Positions 25,475 to 33,972 of a DNA stretch of 64,000 bases are shown piece by piece (within the stretch, counting starts at the first letter, position 1; the number at the start of each line of letters is the position of its first letter). A model generated the notes under the pieces. The model did not search any database. It saw only the letters and a program-made list of their open reading frames with translations, and was not told the origin of the DNA. This stretch comes from Aquicoccus sp. G2-2 (lineage in GTDB: Bacteria > Pseudomonadota > Alphaproteobacteria > Rhodobacterales > Rhodobacteraceae), in NCBI RefSeq assembly GCF_034555965.1, contig NZ_JAYDCK010000003.1, positions 2,046,001-2,110,000 of the forward strand, read 5' to 3'. A program made the position numbers and the translations under genes.

Positions 25475-28202
25475 CTTGCATGTCCTCCAAAGCTGCCTTG
25501 AGCCGCGCCGGCGTCACCGGCAACCGCCGCATCTGAACACCCGTCGCATCACGAATCGCGTTCAGGATCGACGGTGCTGTTGGAATAAGCACGTGTTCGC
25601 CCAACCCTTTTGCCCCATACGGCCCATGCGCGTCCGGTTCCTCTATGATCAGCGTCTCCACCGGCGGCATGTCACCAATCGTCGGGATCAGGTAATCATG
25701 CAGGTTTTCTGTCCGCCCCGGAATATATTCTTCCATCAACGCCATCCCCAGCCCCTGCGCAATCCCGCCTTCAACCTGACCTTCCACCAGAAGCGGGTTG
25801 ATCGCGTGACCCACGTCATGCGCCGCGACGAACTTCACCGGCCGCACAGTGCCCAGCCCGGTATCGACCTCCAGAACACACAAATGCGCGGCATAGCCGA
25901 ACTGCGCATAAGGCGCGCCCTGCCCGTTTTCATCAAGCGGCTTGGTCGGCGGATCATAGCTTTCCTCAGAGCGCAGAACATAGCCTTCCGCGTCTTCCGC
26001 CATGTCACCAAGCGCAATCTCCTGCACCCGCCCGCCTTCGCGTAACACCAGCGTGCCACTGCCCGGCTCAATCGTAGCCCCGTCGCCCATATTCGCCAGC
26101 CGCAAGATCTGCGCCCTCAACGCCTCTCCGCTCAATCGTGCCGCATTGCCCGACACGAATGTCTGGCGCGACGCCGATGTCTTGCCCGCATCCGGCGTGA
26201 TGTCAGTATCCCCGCCGCGCCGCTCCAGCACACTCACCGGCACACCCAGCGCCTGCGCGAATATCTGCGAAACCACCGTGTTGGCACCCTGCCCGATGTC
26301 ACTGGCCCCCTGATGCAACACGATCGTGCCATCCCGGCGCACTCCGGCCTTGATCGTCGAAGGGTTGGGCAGCGATGTGTTGCCGCAACCATACCAGCCA
26401 CCCGCCACGCCAACACCGCGGCGCACTGGCCCGCCCTTGGCGTTGAATGCGGCGGCCTTCGCCCGCTCTGCCGCCCATGCCGGGCGCAGCGCCTCAAGAC
26501 AGGCCTTGATCCCCACGCCTTGTGCAAACACCTGCCCGCACACTGTCGGCACACCGTTTTCCAGCGCGTTCATTATTCGAAATTCCAGCCGGTCGATGCC
26601 CAGTTTGTTCGCCAGTTCATCAAACAGGCTTTCCTGCCCCACCGCCGCTTGCGGCACGCCAAAACCACGAAACGCACCCGCAGGCGGGCAGTTGGTATGA
26701 ATCCCTTTCGCATCGGCCAAGTAATCCGCAATCTGATATGGCCCCGAAGCATGAACCGGCACCCGGTTGGCCACGGTCGGCCCCCAGCTTGAATACGCCC
26801 CCGTATTGAACAAGCCGTCAAAGCGCATCCCGCAAATCCGCCCATCTGCATCGGCCCCAATCGCCACCTGCATATCGCCCGGATGGCGTTTCGTCGTCGA
26901 CTGCATCGACTCGCCGCGCTCATAGGTAATCCGCACTGCCTTCCCGGTCTTCAGCGCCGCAATCGCCAGCAAGGGCTGCACCGACACATCCAGTTTCGAG
27001 CCAAAGCCGCCACCCGTCGCCGTTGGCACCACGCGAATACGCGCCCGCTCCATCCCCAGCACCTTTTCCAGCGAATCAAGATCCATCACCGGCGCCTGCG
27101 TGCAGGCAAACACCTCCACGCGCCCATCCACCACCTGCGCGAACCCGGCTTCCGGCTCGATATAAGCATGCTCCACGAACGACGTCTGAAACCGCCCTTC
27201 CGCCACCACCGCTGCACGCTTGAGCGCGGCATCTGCATCGCCATGACGCACGAACCCGCCGCACATCAGGTTGCCCGCGCGCTCCGGGTGCAGCAGGGCA
27301 GCCCCGTCAGCCATCGCATCCGCTACGCTCTGCGCATCCTGCAACGGCTCCCACTCCACCGGGAATTCGCCGGGATCAAACGCCGCCATCGCATCGGCCG
27401 GGCCAACCACCGCCGCCACCGCCTCACCGCGAAACCGCGCCTCGCCTTCGGCAAACACCGGTTGATCGACAAAATCAGGGATCACACCGAAACGGTTCAG
27501 CCCCGGCACATCCGCCGCGCTCAGCACGGTAACGCCATGCGCCTGCGCATAGGCATCCAGATCACCGAACCGGAACGCTGCACGCGCATGCGGGCTGCGC
27601 ATCACGCGCATGACCAGCGCATCCACCGGCGCCACATCGTCGCCGAACGCCTCCTCGCCCGAAACCTTCGGCTCGCCGTCGACCCGCGCAATCGCCGCGC
27701 CGGTATGGCCCAACACATCCGCCCGCGCCCGCGCCGGGCGGCCCATCACCGCGTCGATTATCTTGGCATAGCCGGTGCAGCGGCACAGCACGCCGCCCAA
27801 CGCGTCTTTGACCTCCCGCTCATCCGGCTCCGGCACATCGCGCAACAACGCCACTGCGGAAACCATCATCCCCGGCGTGCAAATTCCGCATTGCGCCGCA
27901 CCCTGCGCCTCGAACTGTTGCCCCAGTTCCTTCGCCAACGGTTCACGCGCATACAATCCACGCAAAGTTTCCACTTCGGCCCCTGCCGCCTGCTGCGCGG
28001 GCATCAGACAGGCACAGACCGGCGCGCCATCGACCAACACAGTGCACGCCCCACAATCACCAGCGTTGCACCCGACTTTCACATCCCGCGCGCCCAACCG
28101 TTCGCGCAGCGCATAAGACAGCCGCTCCCCCACGCGCGGCGCGATCTTGACCGCCTGCCCGTCGAGCCGAAAACCAATCCCTGCCTCTACTGCGCTATCC
28201 AT
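25464..28202 (-). CDS. Molybdenum hydroxylase, fused [2Fe-2S] and Mo-cofactor subunits
   Basis: 912 residues of the xanthine dehydrogenase family. Residues 1-160 are the two-cluster iron-sulfur subunit (CNAGDCGACTVLVDGAPVCAC, QCGICTPGMMV, GGVLCRCTGYAKIIDAV). Residues 175-905 are the molybdopterin subunit (TATGGGFGSKLD, NCPPAGAFRGFGVPQ, HQGASDIGQGANTVVSQ), with the catalytic Glu expected in YGAKGLGEHVL. Small and large subunits, usually separate, are here one chain, in the order S then L. The start at 28202 has AGGGAGG seven bases upstream and overlaps the stop of the FAD subunit gene (ATGGATAG). It should hydroxylate an N-heteroaromatic ring with water as oxygen source. Confidence 0.9.
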   Translation of the reverse strand: MDSAVEAGIGFRLDGQAVKIAPRVGERLSYALRERLGARDVKVGCNAGDCGACTVLVDGAPVCACLMPAQQAAGAEVETLRGLYAREPLAKELGQQFEAQGAAQCGICTPGMMVSAVALLRDVPEPDEREVKDALGGVLCRCTGYAKIIDAVMGRPARARADVLGHTGAAIARVDGEPKVSGEEAFGDDVAPVDALVMRVMRSPHARAAFRFGDLDAYAQAHGVTVLSAADVPGLNRFGVIPDFVDQPVFAEGEARFRGEAVAAVVGPADAMAAFDPGEFPVEWEPLQDAQSVADAMADGAALLHPERAGNLMCGGFVRHGDADAALKRAAVVAEGRFQTSFVEHAYIEPEAGFAQVVDGRVEVFACTQAPVMDLDSLEKVLGMERARIRVVPTATGGGFGSKLDVSVQPLLAIAALKTGKAVRITYERGESMQSTTKRHPGDMQVAIGADADGRICGMRFDGLFNTGAYSSWGPTVANRVPVHASGPYQIADYLADAKGIHTNCPPAGAFRGFGVPQAAVGQESLFDELANKLGIDRLEFRIMNALENGVPTVCGQVFAQGVGIKACLEALRPAWAAERAKAAAFNAKGGPVRRGVGVAGGWYGCGNTSLPNPSTIKAGVRRDGTIVLHQGASDIGQGANTVVSQIFAQALGVPVSVLERRGGDTDITPDAGKTSASRQTFVSGNAARLSGEALRAQILRLANMGDGATIEPGSGTLVLREGGRVQEIALGDMAEDAEGYVLRSEESYDPPTKPLDENGQGAPYAQFGYAAHLCVLEVDTGLGTVRPVKFVAAHDVGHAINPLLVEGQVEGGIAQGLGMALMEEYIPGRTENLHDYLIPTIGDMPPVETLIIEEPDAHGPYGAKGLGEHVLIPTAPSILNAIRDATGVQMRRLPVTPARLKAALEDMQDGK

Positions 28203-29031
28203 TTCCGGCCTCCCTAAGCGTCCGTCCCAACATCTCGGCCACAGCCCCCAAGCGATAACCCGCACTACCGCGCAGATCGTCAATCGGGGCTAAATCAGCC
28301 AAATGCTCGCGGGTAATTGCCACCTCCGCAGGCCGCTGTCCGATCAACGCGGCCTCCAGCGCCTTCAGGCGTCGCGCCACCGGCGAACATGCGCCCACCG
28401 CAACCCGCGCGACATCAAACCGCCCCGCAGCATCCAGCCGCCAGTTCACCGCCAGCATGGCAATCGAAATCACCAGATATTCACGGCTGCCCAGCTTGGC
28501 GAACGCACTGCGCGTGCCCTCCGGCATATCGGGCACATGCAGCGCCACGACCATCTCGCCACGTTGCAGCGCCACCTTGCGCACCCCGGTGATGAAGTCC
28601 GCCAACGCCACCCGGCGCACAGCGGATTCCGAGGCGATCTCAACCTCCGTCTCCAGCGCCAGCAACGGCGGCACACCATCTGCGGCAGGCGAGGCATTGC
28701 ATATATTTCCGGCCACGGTTCCGGCATTTTGGATCTGCACGCTGCCGACCTCCCGCGCCGCCGCTCTGAGCGCGTCAAAGGCCGCTGACAAATCCGCCCG
28801 CGCCACATCGCTCCACCGTGTCGCCGCGCCGATGCGCCAGCCATCCCCGACACGCGTTATTCCGCGCAAGCCGTCGATCCGCGTCACATCGACAAGGCTC
28901 CCACGAGGCCCTCCCGGCGCAAGCCCCGGATAGAAATCCGTACCACCCGCAACCAAGACCATCCCGTCCGCCGCCAGAAGACCAAGTGCTTCACTCAGCC
29001 GTTCTGGCGCATAATAAGCCATGCTGCACAT
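28195..29031 (-). CDS. Molybdenum hydroxylase FAD subunit
   Basis: 278 residues of the CoxM/XdhB type. FAD contacts are VLVAGGTDFYPGL and TVAGNICNASPAADGVPPLL, followed by the C-terminal KLGSREYLVISIAMLAVNW block. It passes electrons from the FeS clusters to an acceptor. It is the first gene of the operon. The ATG at 29031 is preferred over the ATG three codons later because GGCAGGGGG lies upstream; a long in-frame extension to 29175 crosses the promoter and is rejected. Confidence 0.88.
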   Translation of the reverse strand: MCSMAYYAPERLSEALGLLAADGMVLVAGGTDFYPGLAPGGPRGSLVDVTRIDGLRGITRVGDGWRIGAATRWSDVARADLSAAFDALRAAAREVGSVQIQNAGTVAGNICNASPAADGVPPLLALETEVEIASESAVRRVALADFITGVRKVALQRGEMVVALHVPDMPEGTRSAFAKLGSREYLVISIAMLAVNWRLDAAGRFDVARVAVGACSPVARRLKALEAALIGQRPAEVAITREHLADLAPIDDLRGSAGYRLGAVAEMLGRTLREAGNG

Positions 29032-29061
29032 ATCATAAGCCCCCTGCCGGACCGCTATTGA

Positions 29062-29085
29062 ATATCGTTTGTATGCAAATGATAT
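29062..29085. promoter_or_regulatory. Palindromic operator before the molybdenum-hydroxylase operon
   Basis: A 24-base near-perfect palindrome whose centre is GTTTGTATGCAAAT and whose outer arms are ATATC/GATAT (two mismatched pairs of twelve). It overlaps the candidate -10 element of the operon promoter, so a bound protein would repress. The TTGTATGCAA-like core resembles operators of GntR-family proteins, but the only regulator in the operon is MarR-type. Confidence 0.65.
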
Positions 29086-29108
29086 GTGTACATGCCGAGT
29101 CGTGTCAA
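29079..29108 (-). promoter_or_regulatory. Sigma-70-type promoter of the 11-gene operon
   Basis: On the minus strand, TTGACA (29103-29108) and TATCAT (29079-29084) are separated by 18 bases. The first ATG lies about 48 bases downstream of the -10. Confidence 0.6.
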
Positions 29109-29634
29109 AAGATTTCCTGCGCAACCGTGCATTTCGCCGATTGAGACGAAGCGACGCCGCGCGATCATCCGGCAACCGCTGCCGGATTTCCCTGCATCAT
29201 TCTTCGCTATGTCAGGACAATATTGCGCCCCCTCAAACGCAGACAACAAAGTGCCTCGCCAAAGCCCTTCGGTTCAGGTCTTGGGCAGCGCACGTCAAAC
29301 TAAGCAAAACAGCGCACCTTGCTCAGCCCGGCCTTTCGAAGCCCGCCGACAAAGTCACTTGAAAGGCGCGCGACCAAAGCCGCCGACCCGCGCACACCGA
29401 AACACTCAACACGCAGAAAATTGAGATGAATCTCAGGCTAATCCTCTAAAAATAGCAAGAATCCGCCTATCGCCTACATGTTCCTGCGATCTGGCCACTC
29501 GCAACGCATGATCCTGCGCCAATGCCATGCCCCCGGCTTCATCATGCACCGCGTTCAGCCAATTGAAATCCACGGCGGATTCCGCCATGATCGCGAAAAA
29601 CAAACAAAACGATAAACAATGTGGGTACGAGCAG
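29109..29634. other. Intergenic region without a supported gene
   Basis: About 530 bases. I tested both strands and found no frame with a recognisable product. A minus-strand frame at about 29433-29588 (MAESAVDFNWLNAVHDEAGG) has no ribosome site and no known relatives that I recognise. The region otherwise appears to hold only the promoters of the divergent genes. Confidence 0.5.
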
Positions 29635-30024
29635 ATGCGTTCCTTGATCATATCGGCGACAATCCTGTCGCTTTCGGCCCTGTCACTTTCGGCATGCGGC
29701 GGTGGTGGCTATCACAAGGCAGGGCGTGATGTCGGCTACACGCCGTCCGCCGCACCAGCGACAATCCGACTGGCCTCCGGACCAATCTCCAAGGCTTGCC
29801 TCGCCTCCGATCGCAAAGCCCGCTCGCTCACCCGGTGCGGCTGCATTCAGGCGGTCGCCAACGATACCCTCTCACACAGCAGCCAACGCCGCGCTGCCAG
29901 CTTCTACAGCGACCCACACCTCGCACAGTCAATCCGCCAATCCGACAATTCCAGCAATGAACGCTTCTGGCAAAGCTACAAGGATTACGCCGAAGCCGCT
30001 GCAGCCGTGTGCAGTCAGGCATAA
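29635..30024 (+). CDS. Small lipoprotein of a Rhodobacterales family
   Basis: 129 residues. A lipoprotein signal peptide ends in the lipobox LSAC (Cys about residue 22) followed by GGGG. The mature part has a conserved block, GPISKACLASDRKARSLTRCGCIQAVAN, and a WQSYKDYAEAAAAVC tail, so three or four cysteines may form disulfides. Homologues are widespread in Rhodobacterales and are sometimes labelled 'arginine transporter' without evidence I know of. The start at 29635 is chosen because it begins the signal peptide. Confidence 0.7.
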   Translation: MRSLIISATILSLSALSLSACGGGGYHKAGRDVGYTPSAAPATIRLASGPISKACLASDRKARSLTRCGCIQAVANDTLSHSSQRRAASFYSDPHLAQSIRQSDNSSNERFWQSYKDYAEAAAAVCSQA

Positions 30025-30055
30025 GTGCAGACAGCCAACCCTCGCTGTTCTTTCG

Positions 30056-30736
30056 TCAAGGCTTCAATTCCCCCATCATCATCCGATGATGCCGCCTGAA
30101 CGACGGCAGGAAAAGCATCAGCCACCCGGTCGTGCTCCAGACATAGATCAGCACAGGCCACCACAGCACCGCGACCACCAACCCGACCCCACCAGCAATC
30201 CGCGCCGCCTTTTTGCGCGGCAAGAACCGGCGCAGGCCAAGCAATAAAATGCGCCCGCCATCAAGCGGTTGCACCGGCAACATGTTGAAAAAGAAGAACC
30301 ACAGGTTCAGCACGGCAAACAGCGCCAGAAAGGCGCCGAAATAGCCCGCCCCCATCCCCAAACGCCACACCCCTCCCAAGGCAAGCGATCCTGCCGCCCA
30401 AAACGCCAGATTCACCAACGGCCCCATCGCCACGATGAATTCCTGCTCATGGTCCGTGGCGCCACGCTCCTGTTCGCAAAACCCGCCCCCGCCATGCAGC
30501 ACGATCCGCCGCACCGGAACCCCCTGAATCAGACAGGCCCAGGCATGGCCCAACTCATGCAGGTAGATAACGGTCAGAAATATAACGACCATTCCGGCAA
30601 CCCAAAGCGGCTCCCCGCCCGAAAATAGGGTCAGCCCGCCAAACAACACCACCAGAAAAATAAGCGTCTGCCCAACCTCGACCGGCACACCGAAAACCCC
30701 ACGAAACCGGAAAATGATCGGACCTGTCTGCAACAT
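30056..30736 (-). CDS. Site-2-protease-family (M50) membrane metalloprotease
   Basis: 226 residues, mostly membrane helices. The zinc motif HELGH is in IYLHELGHAWACL (near residue 60), and the second metal ligand lies in NMLPVQPLDGGRILL. The short N-terminus and lack of PDZ or CBS domains place it with the compact M50B-like group. Substrate unknown. It lies 18 bases after a possible small gene on the same strand. Confidence 0.85.
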   Translation of the reverse strand: MLQTGPIIFRFRGVFGVPVEVGQTLIFLVVLFGGLTLFSGGEPLWVAGMVVIFLTVIYLHELGHAWACLIQGVPVRRIVLHGGGGFCEQERGATDHEQEFIVAMGPLVNLAFWAAGSLALGGVWRLGMGAGYFGAFLALFAVLNLWFFFFNMLPVQPLDGGRILLLGLRRFLPRKKAARIAGGVGLVVAVLWWPVLIYVWSTTGWLMLFLPSFRRHHRMMMGELKP

Positions 30737-30754
30737 GGGGCCAGCCTGTCGAAG

Positions 30755-30940
30755 TCACTTGCCCCTGACAAGCTGAAACGCCCCGTCGAGGATCCACAGC
30801 CCAAACTGGCCGGGTCTCCCATGATAATTGACTCGCTCCTCCCGATACCGGAAACTGCCACCCACGACCCGCAGCAAGCCGCATAAAGCTTGATAGAGGT
30901 TTTCAAAGCCCGCCGTCACCTCTGCGCCATAATGGCTCAT
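30755..30940 (-). CDS. Possible small protein upstream of the M50 protease
   Basis: 61 residues (begins MSHYGAEVTAGFENLYQALC, ends GAFQLVRGK). GGAGG lies seven bases before the ATG, and the frame stops just before the protease gene, which is why it is listed. I do not recognise it, and it has no signal peptide or clear membrane segment. It could be spurious. Confidence 0.35.
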   Translation of the reverse strand: MSHYGAEVTAGFENLYQALCGLLRVVGGSFRYREERVNYHGRPGQFGLWILDGAFQLVRGK

Positions 30941-30986
30941 TTGGCCTCCAAACTGGCGCAGGGATCACTTCCAAAGGACATACCCC

Positions 30987-31378
30987 ATGCACCTGCCCGA
31001 AGGATTTTCAGCAGTCACGCCCTATCTGTTCGTGGACGGGGCCGGGGATTACATAGCTTTCCTCAAGCACGCTTTTTCAGGCCGCGAGATCGGCAGAACC
31101 ACCGCGCCGGAGGGACGTATTGCCAATTGCCAGATACAACTCTCCGGCGCGACGATCATGGTAAGCGAAGCCTCCGACGCCTTCCCCCGAGCAGAGCCGC
31201 GCTCTATCTCTACGTCGAAGATGCCGATGCCTCGATGACCCGCGCCGCGAATGCCGGGGCGGACGTAATCATGCACGCCGACAACATGCCCTACGGCGAC
31301 CGGCAGGGCGGTGTTCGTGACCCCGCGGGAAACATTTGGTGGATCTCCCAGAGATTGACGCAAGACCCGTATTATTGA
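30987..31378 (+). pseudogene. VOC-family protein (PhnB-like), one-base frameshift
   Basis: Short glyoxalase/bleomycin-resistance-fold protein. The first part (AVTPYLFVDGAGDYIAFLKHAFSGREIGR, NCQIQLSGATIMVSEASDAF) and the second (LYLYVEDADASM to RDPAGNIWWISQR) are in different frames. One extra C at 31184-31188 joins them as DAFPPSRAALYLYV, about 130 residues, normal for PhnB-like proteins. Function unknown. Likely an assembly error. Confidence 0.8.
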
Positions 31379-31466
31379 AGCGTTTCGCGCAAAACGGCGC
31401 AAAACAGGATACCCGGCTAAAGCCACCCCGCTTGCAGGTCGCGCAAAGCCCCCGCATCATGGCACC

Positions 31467-32177
31467 ATGACCGGCAAAATCGTCATCCTCACCGGCGCAG
31501 GCATTTCTGCCGAAAGCGGCCTTGGCACCTTCCGCGACGAAGACGGCCTCTGGACCCAATACGACCTGAGCGAGGTTGCCACGCCCAAAGGCTTTGCCCG
31601 CAACCCGTCCATGGTGCAGGCATTCTACAACGCCCGCCGCGCCAATTGCCTTGCTGCGGCCCCGAACGCCGCGCACTACGCACTCGCCCGGTTGCAACGC
31701 GACTACGCAGGCGACGTGATTATCGTCACCCAAAATGTCGATGATCTGCACGAACGCGGCGGCGCAATGGGCGTCATTCACATGCACGGGCAACTTACCG
31801 TCGCTCTCTGTGCGGCTTGCCGCGCCCGCTGGCCCGCCCCGCCGGAAATGCACGTCACCGATCCGTGCCCGACCTGCGATGCAACAGCCACCCGTCCGGA
31901 TGTCGTCTGGTTTGGTGAAACTCCTTACCACATGGATGAAATTACCACCCATCTGGCAAGCTGCACTCTTTTCGCCGCCATCGGCACCAGCGCCGAGGTT
32001 TACCCCGCCGCAGGCTTTGTCGAACTGGCCGCTGACGCGCGCGCCCACACGGTCGAACTGAATCTTGAGCCATCCTCGCAGGTCTCGTTCTTCGCCGAAA
32101 CCCGGCCCGGCCCGGCGACGCAAACCGTCCCCGTCTGGGTCGACGACATCCTCAGCCGCAAACCGCCCCGCCTTTAA
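31467..32177 (+). CDS. cobB: NAD-dependent protein deacylase (sirtuin)
   Basis: 236 residues, class III sirtuin. The NAD-binding motif is TGAGISAESGLGTFRD (about 9-24), the TQNVDDLHERGG motif and catalytic His in VIHMHGQL follow, and the zinc Cys pairs are CAAC and CPTC. GTSAEVYPAAGF completes the nucleotide site. It removes acetyl or succinyl groups from lysines using NAD, and acyl-CoA synthetases such as PrpE are typical targets of bacterial sirtuins. Single gene. Confidence 0.94.
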   Translation: MTGKIVILTGAGISAESGLGTFRDEDGLWTQYDLSEVATPKGFARNPSMVQAFYNARRANCLAAAPNAAHYALARLQRDYAGDVIIVTQNVDDLHERGGAMGVIHMHGQLTVALCAACRARWPAPPEMHVTDPCPTCDATATRPDVVWFGETPYHMDEITTHLASCTLFAAIGTSAEVYPAAGFVELAADARAHTVELNLEPSSQVSFFAETRPGPATQTVPVWVDDILSRKPPRL

Positions 32178-32197
32178 CCTCAGACATCAGGGAAAGG
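32168..32197. repeat. Dispersed repeat R3, copy 1
   Basis: CCCGCCTTTAACCT followed by AGNCATC and GGAAAGG; matched by 45025-45054 with about five differences. It overlaps the last codons and stop of cobB. Confidence 0.55.
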
Positions 32198-32287
32198 GAA
32201 CGCGCGGGGCTTTGCTCCCATCTTGCGCGGCACTGCGCCTAACGTCCGTGAGTCAGGTTTTTGGCGGCCCACTTTGCCCCTGCAACA

Positions 32288-32309
32288 CGCGCCGGGCCTC
32301 CCCGGCGCG
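32288..32309. terminator. Hairpin between cobB and the copper chaperone gene
   Basis: Nine-base-pair stem CGCGCCGGG/CCCGGCGCG with a four-base loop, between two convergent genes. Only a short CTTTGG follows on the plus strand, so termination is plausible but not certain. Confidence 0.45.
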
Positions 32310-32338
32310 CCTTTGGTCGCAGTGATTGACAAAGCGCC

Positions 32339-32839
32339 TCAGTCCGAGGTGTCTTCGCCCATCTTCATCTTGGAATGATCCATCTCCATGCCCTGCCCCG
32401 GCTTGCGCTTCAGATCGACAGGCACATCAACCACCACGTCACCGGCCTTCTCGAACATCAAGGTCATCGGGAACACATCACCCTGCTCCAACGGCTGTTT
32501 CAGCCCCATCAGCATGATGTGATTGCCGCCGCGCTTCATCACGATCTCGCCGCCTTTAGGAAGGTCGAAACCGTCCTTCACCGGCAACATTTTCACCACA
32601 CCATTGGCGTCTTCGACATTCGTGTGGATTTCTGCGCGCGCCGCAACATCGGTCTTTACGCCATTCAGATGGTCGGCTTGCCCGGTTTCGTTGCGGATCA
32701 CCATGAACGCCGCCCCGGATTTTGACATCATCGCGCTGGTGCGCGCGTAGGGTGCCTCCACCACGATCCCATCGGCCAATGCCGGGGTTGCCAACGCCAA
32801 TGCAGCCGTGGCCGCCATGATACGGAATTTGAAACACAT
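32339..32839 (-). CDS. Periplasmic copper chaperone PCu(A)C
   Basis: 166 residues. Signal peptide (cleavage near PALADG) and the PCu(A)C copper site: His in EIHTNVED, Met in VVKMLPV, and the HIMLMGL pair. A His/Met tail (MEMDHSKMKMGED) may add a copper site. These proteins deliver Cu(I) to the CuA/CuB centres of cytochrome oxidase. It is transcribed just after a small exported protein gene that may be functionally linked. Confidence 0.9.
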   Translation of the reverse strand: MCFKFRIMAATAALALATPALADGIVVEAPYARTSAMMSKSGAAFMVIRNETGQADHLNGVKTDVAARAEIHTNVEDANGVVKMLPVKDGFDLPKGGEIVMKRGGNHIMLMGLKQPLEQGDVFPMTLMFEKAGDVVVDVPVDLKRKPGQGMEMDHSKMKMGEDTSD

Positions 32840-32887
32840 CGCGTCTCTCCTTTATCAGTCTTGATTGATTTCGGTTTCAGGTAAGCT

Positions 32888-33238
32888 TCAAACCCACCCC
32901 GGCGGCCCCCGCGCGACCGGGTCGATCTCGCCACGCGAAGCCGGGCGCACCACCGCGTCCGCCACCATCTTTTGTGCCTGCCCCATCGGACGCAACGCAA
33001 CCGCTGGCAACTGCGCCACCGCAGCAATCACAAACGATGCAGCATCCGGGCAGATATGGCCGCGTTCCACCGGCTGACCGTTCTCATCGACATCGACAAT
33101 CACGATCCCCTGTCCAGAACACAGCACGATCTGGCCTGCCGCCGTCGGCATCCCACGCGCCACGGCAAGGCTCTCGCCGGTAAGGGCCAGCATCAGCGCC
33201 ATAAAAAGGGCCGCATATGTTCGCACAAGCCGTCTCAT
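32888..33238 (-). CDS. Small exported protein upstream of PCu(A)C
   Basis: 116 residues with a signal peptide (ALFMALMLALTGESLAVA). The mature part has two cysteines (IVLCSGQGIVIV and RGHICPDAASF). It resembles the short DUF2946-like proteins found beside copper chaperones, but I am not certain of the family. It lies about 50 bases before the chaperone gene on the same strand. Confidence 0.6.
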   Translation of the reverse strand: MRRLVRTYAALFMALMLALTGESLAVARGMPTAAGQIVLCSGQGIVIVDVDENGQPVERGHICPDAASFVIAAVAQLPAVALRPMGQAQKMVADAVVRPASRGEIDPVARGPPGWV

Positions 33239-33331
33239 CGGGACCAGTTATAACGCGCCCCGCGCGCCCACACACGCCTAAATCCGCGGCCGAATGTCAC
33301 GCGCAACGGTGGCGCAAGAACGCCCCACCCG

Positions 33332-33352
33332 CTTCATTTTGCCAAAAATATC
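33332..33352. repeat. Partial copy of repeat R2
   Basis: CTTCATTTTGCCAAAAATA, matching the left half of R2 (18655, 51887) without the GC-rich hairpin half. Confidence 0.5.
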
Positions 33353-33401
33353 CAATCCCCGACCCGGCCTGCTCAGGGCCACGCCGATCAACGCGCGAAC
33401 G

Positions 33402-33431
33402 AAAACGGCCCCGCCGGGTCAGGCAGGGCCG
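33402..33431 (-). terminator. Terminator after rpmB
   Basis: On the minus strand: CGGCCCTGCC, a six-base loop, GGCGGGGCCG, then TTTTCG. One mismatch in the ten-bp stem. It lies 22 bases past the rpmB stop. Confidence 0.75.
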
Positions 33432-33453
33432 CTCGTAACTCTTCGCATTTGGC

Positions 33454-33741
33454 TCAAACGGTTGCTTGCGCCTTGACGATCTCTTTCTTGACCTTCAACG
33501 CGTTTGCCGAAAGCTCGGTATCCTTGGCTTTCGCCAGAAACGCATCAAGCCCGCCACGGTGATCAACCGAACGCAGCGCCGCCGCCGAGATCCGCAGCTT
33601 CACGCCACGGCCCAACGTTTCCGATTGCAGCGTCACATCGTTCAGGTTCGGCAGGAACCGGCGCCGGGTCCGGTTCTTGGCGTGGCTCACGTTGTTACCC
33701 GTCATCGGGCCTTTGCCGGTCAGTTCGCAGACACGCGACAT
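33454..33741 (-). CDS. rpmB: Ribosomal protein bL28
   Basis: 95 residues. The start [19 protein letters not shown] and the [11 protein letters not shown] block are diagnostic of L28. This is a large-subunit protein at normal alphaproteobacterial length. Single gene with its own terminator. Confidence 0.97.
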   Translation of the reverse strand: MSRVCELTGKGPMTGNNVSHAKNRTRRRFLPNLNDVTLQSETLGRGVKLRISAAALRSVDHRGGLDAFLAKAKDTELSANALKVKKEIVKAQATV

Positions 33742-33933
33742 ATCTTCATCCTCATCTTTGCAAGCCTTCCACCGGCATCATCGCCCAAGTGCGGCTCAAT
33801 ACAAACGGGCACTGTTCCAAGTCGTCAAACCGGCCAGCGCCCCGAATTCCGTTCGCGGTCTTTAGGCGGAATCACCCGCCCCGTCAAGCACTGCAACACC
33901 GGCTTTGTTGGCTGGCGGTATCGTTTGTCCCGC

Positions 33934-33958
33934 GCGTAGGGTGGGGTTCCACCCCACC
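33934..33958. repeat. Dispersed palindromic repeat R1, copy 3
   Basis: Same as copy 1 apart from TTCC in place of TTTC in the loop. It lies just beyond the 3' end of the second ABC exporter gene. Confidence 0.8.
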
Positions 33959-33972
33959 ACCCGCCGCGCAGA

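Noticed and set aside
26883-28217. 444-codon plus-strand frame
   Set aside because: Antisense to the molybdenum hydroxylase; composition is His/Arg/Pro rich as in shadow frames.
29032-29175. 48-residue extension of the FAD-subunit gene
   Set aside because: It would cover the promoter and operator and has no similarity to the family.
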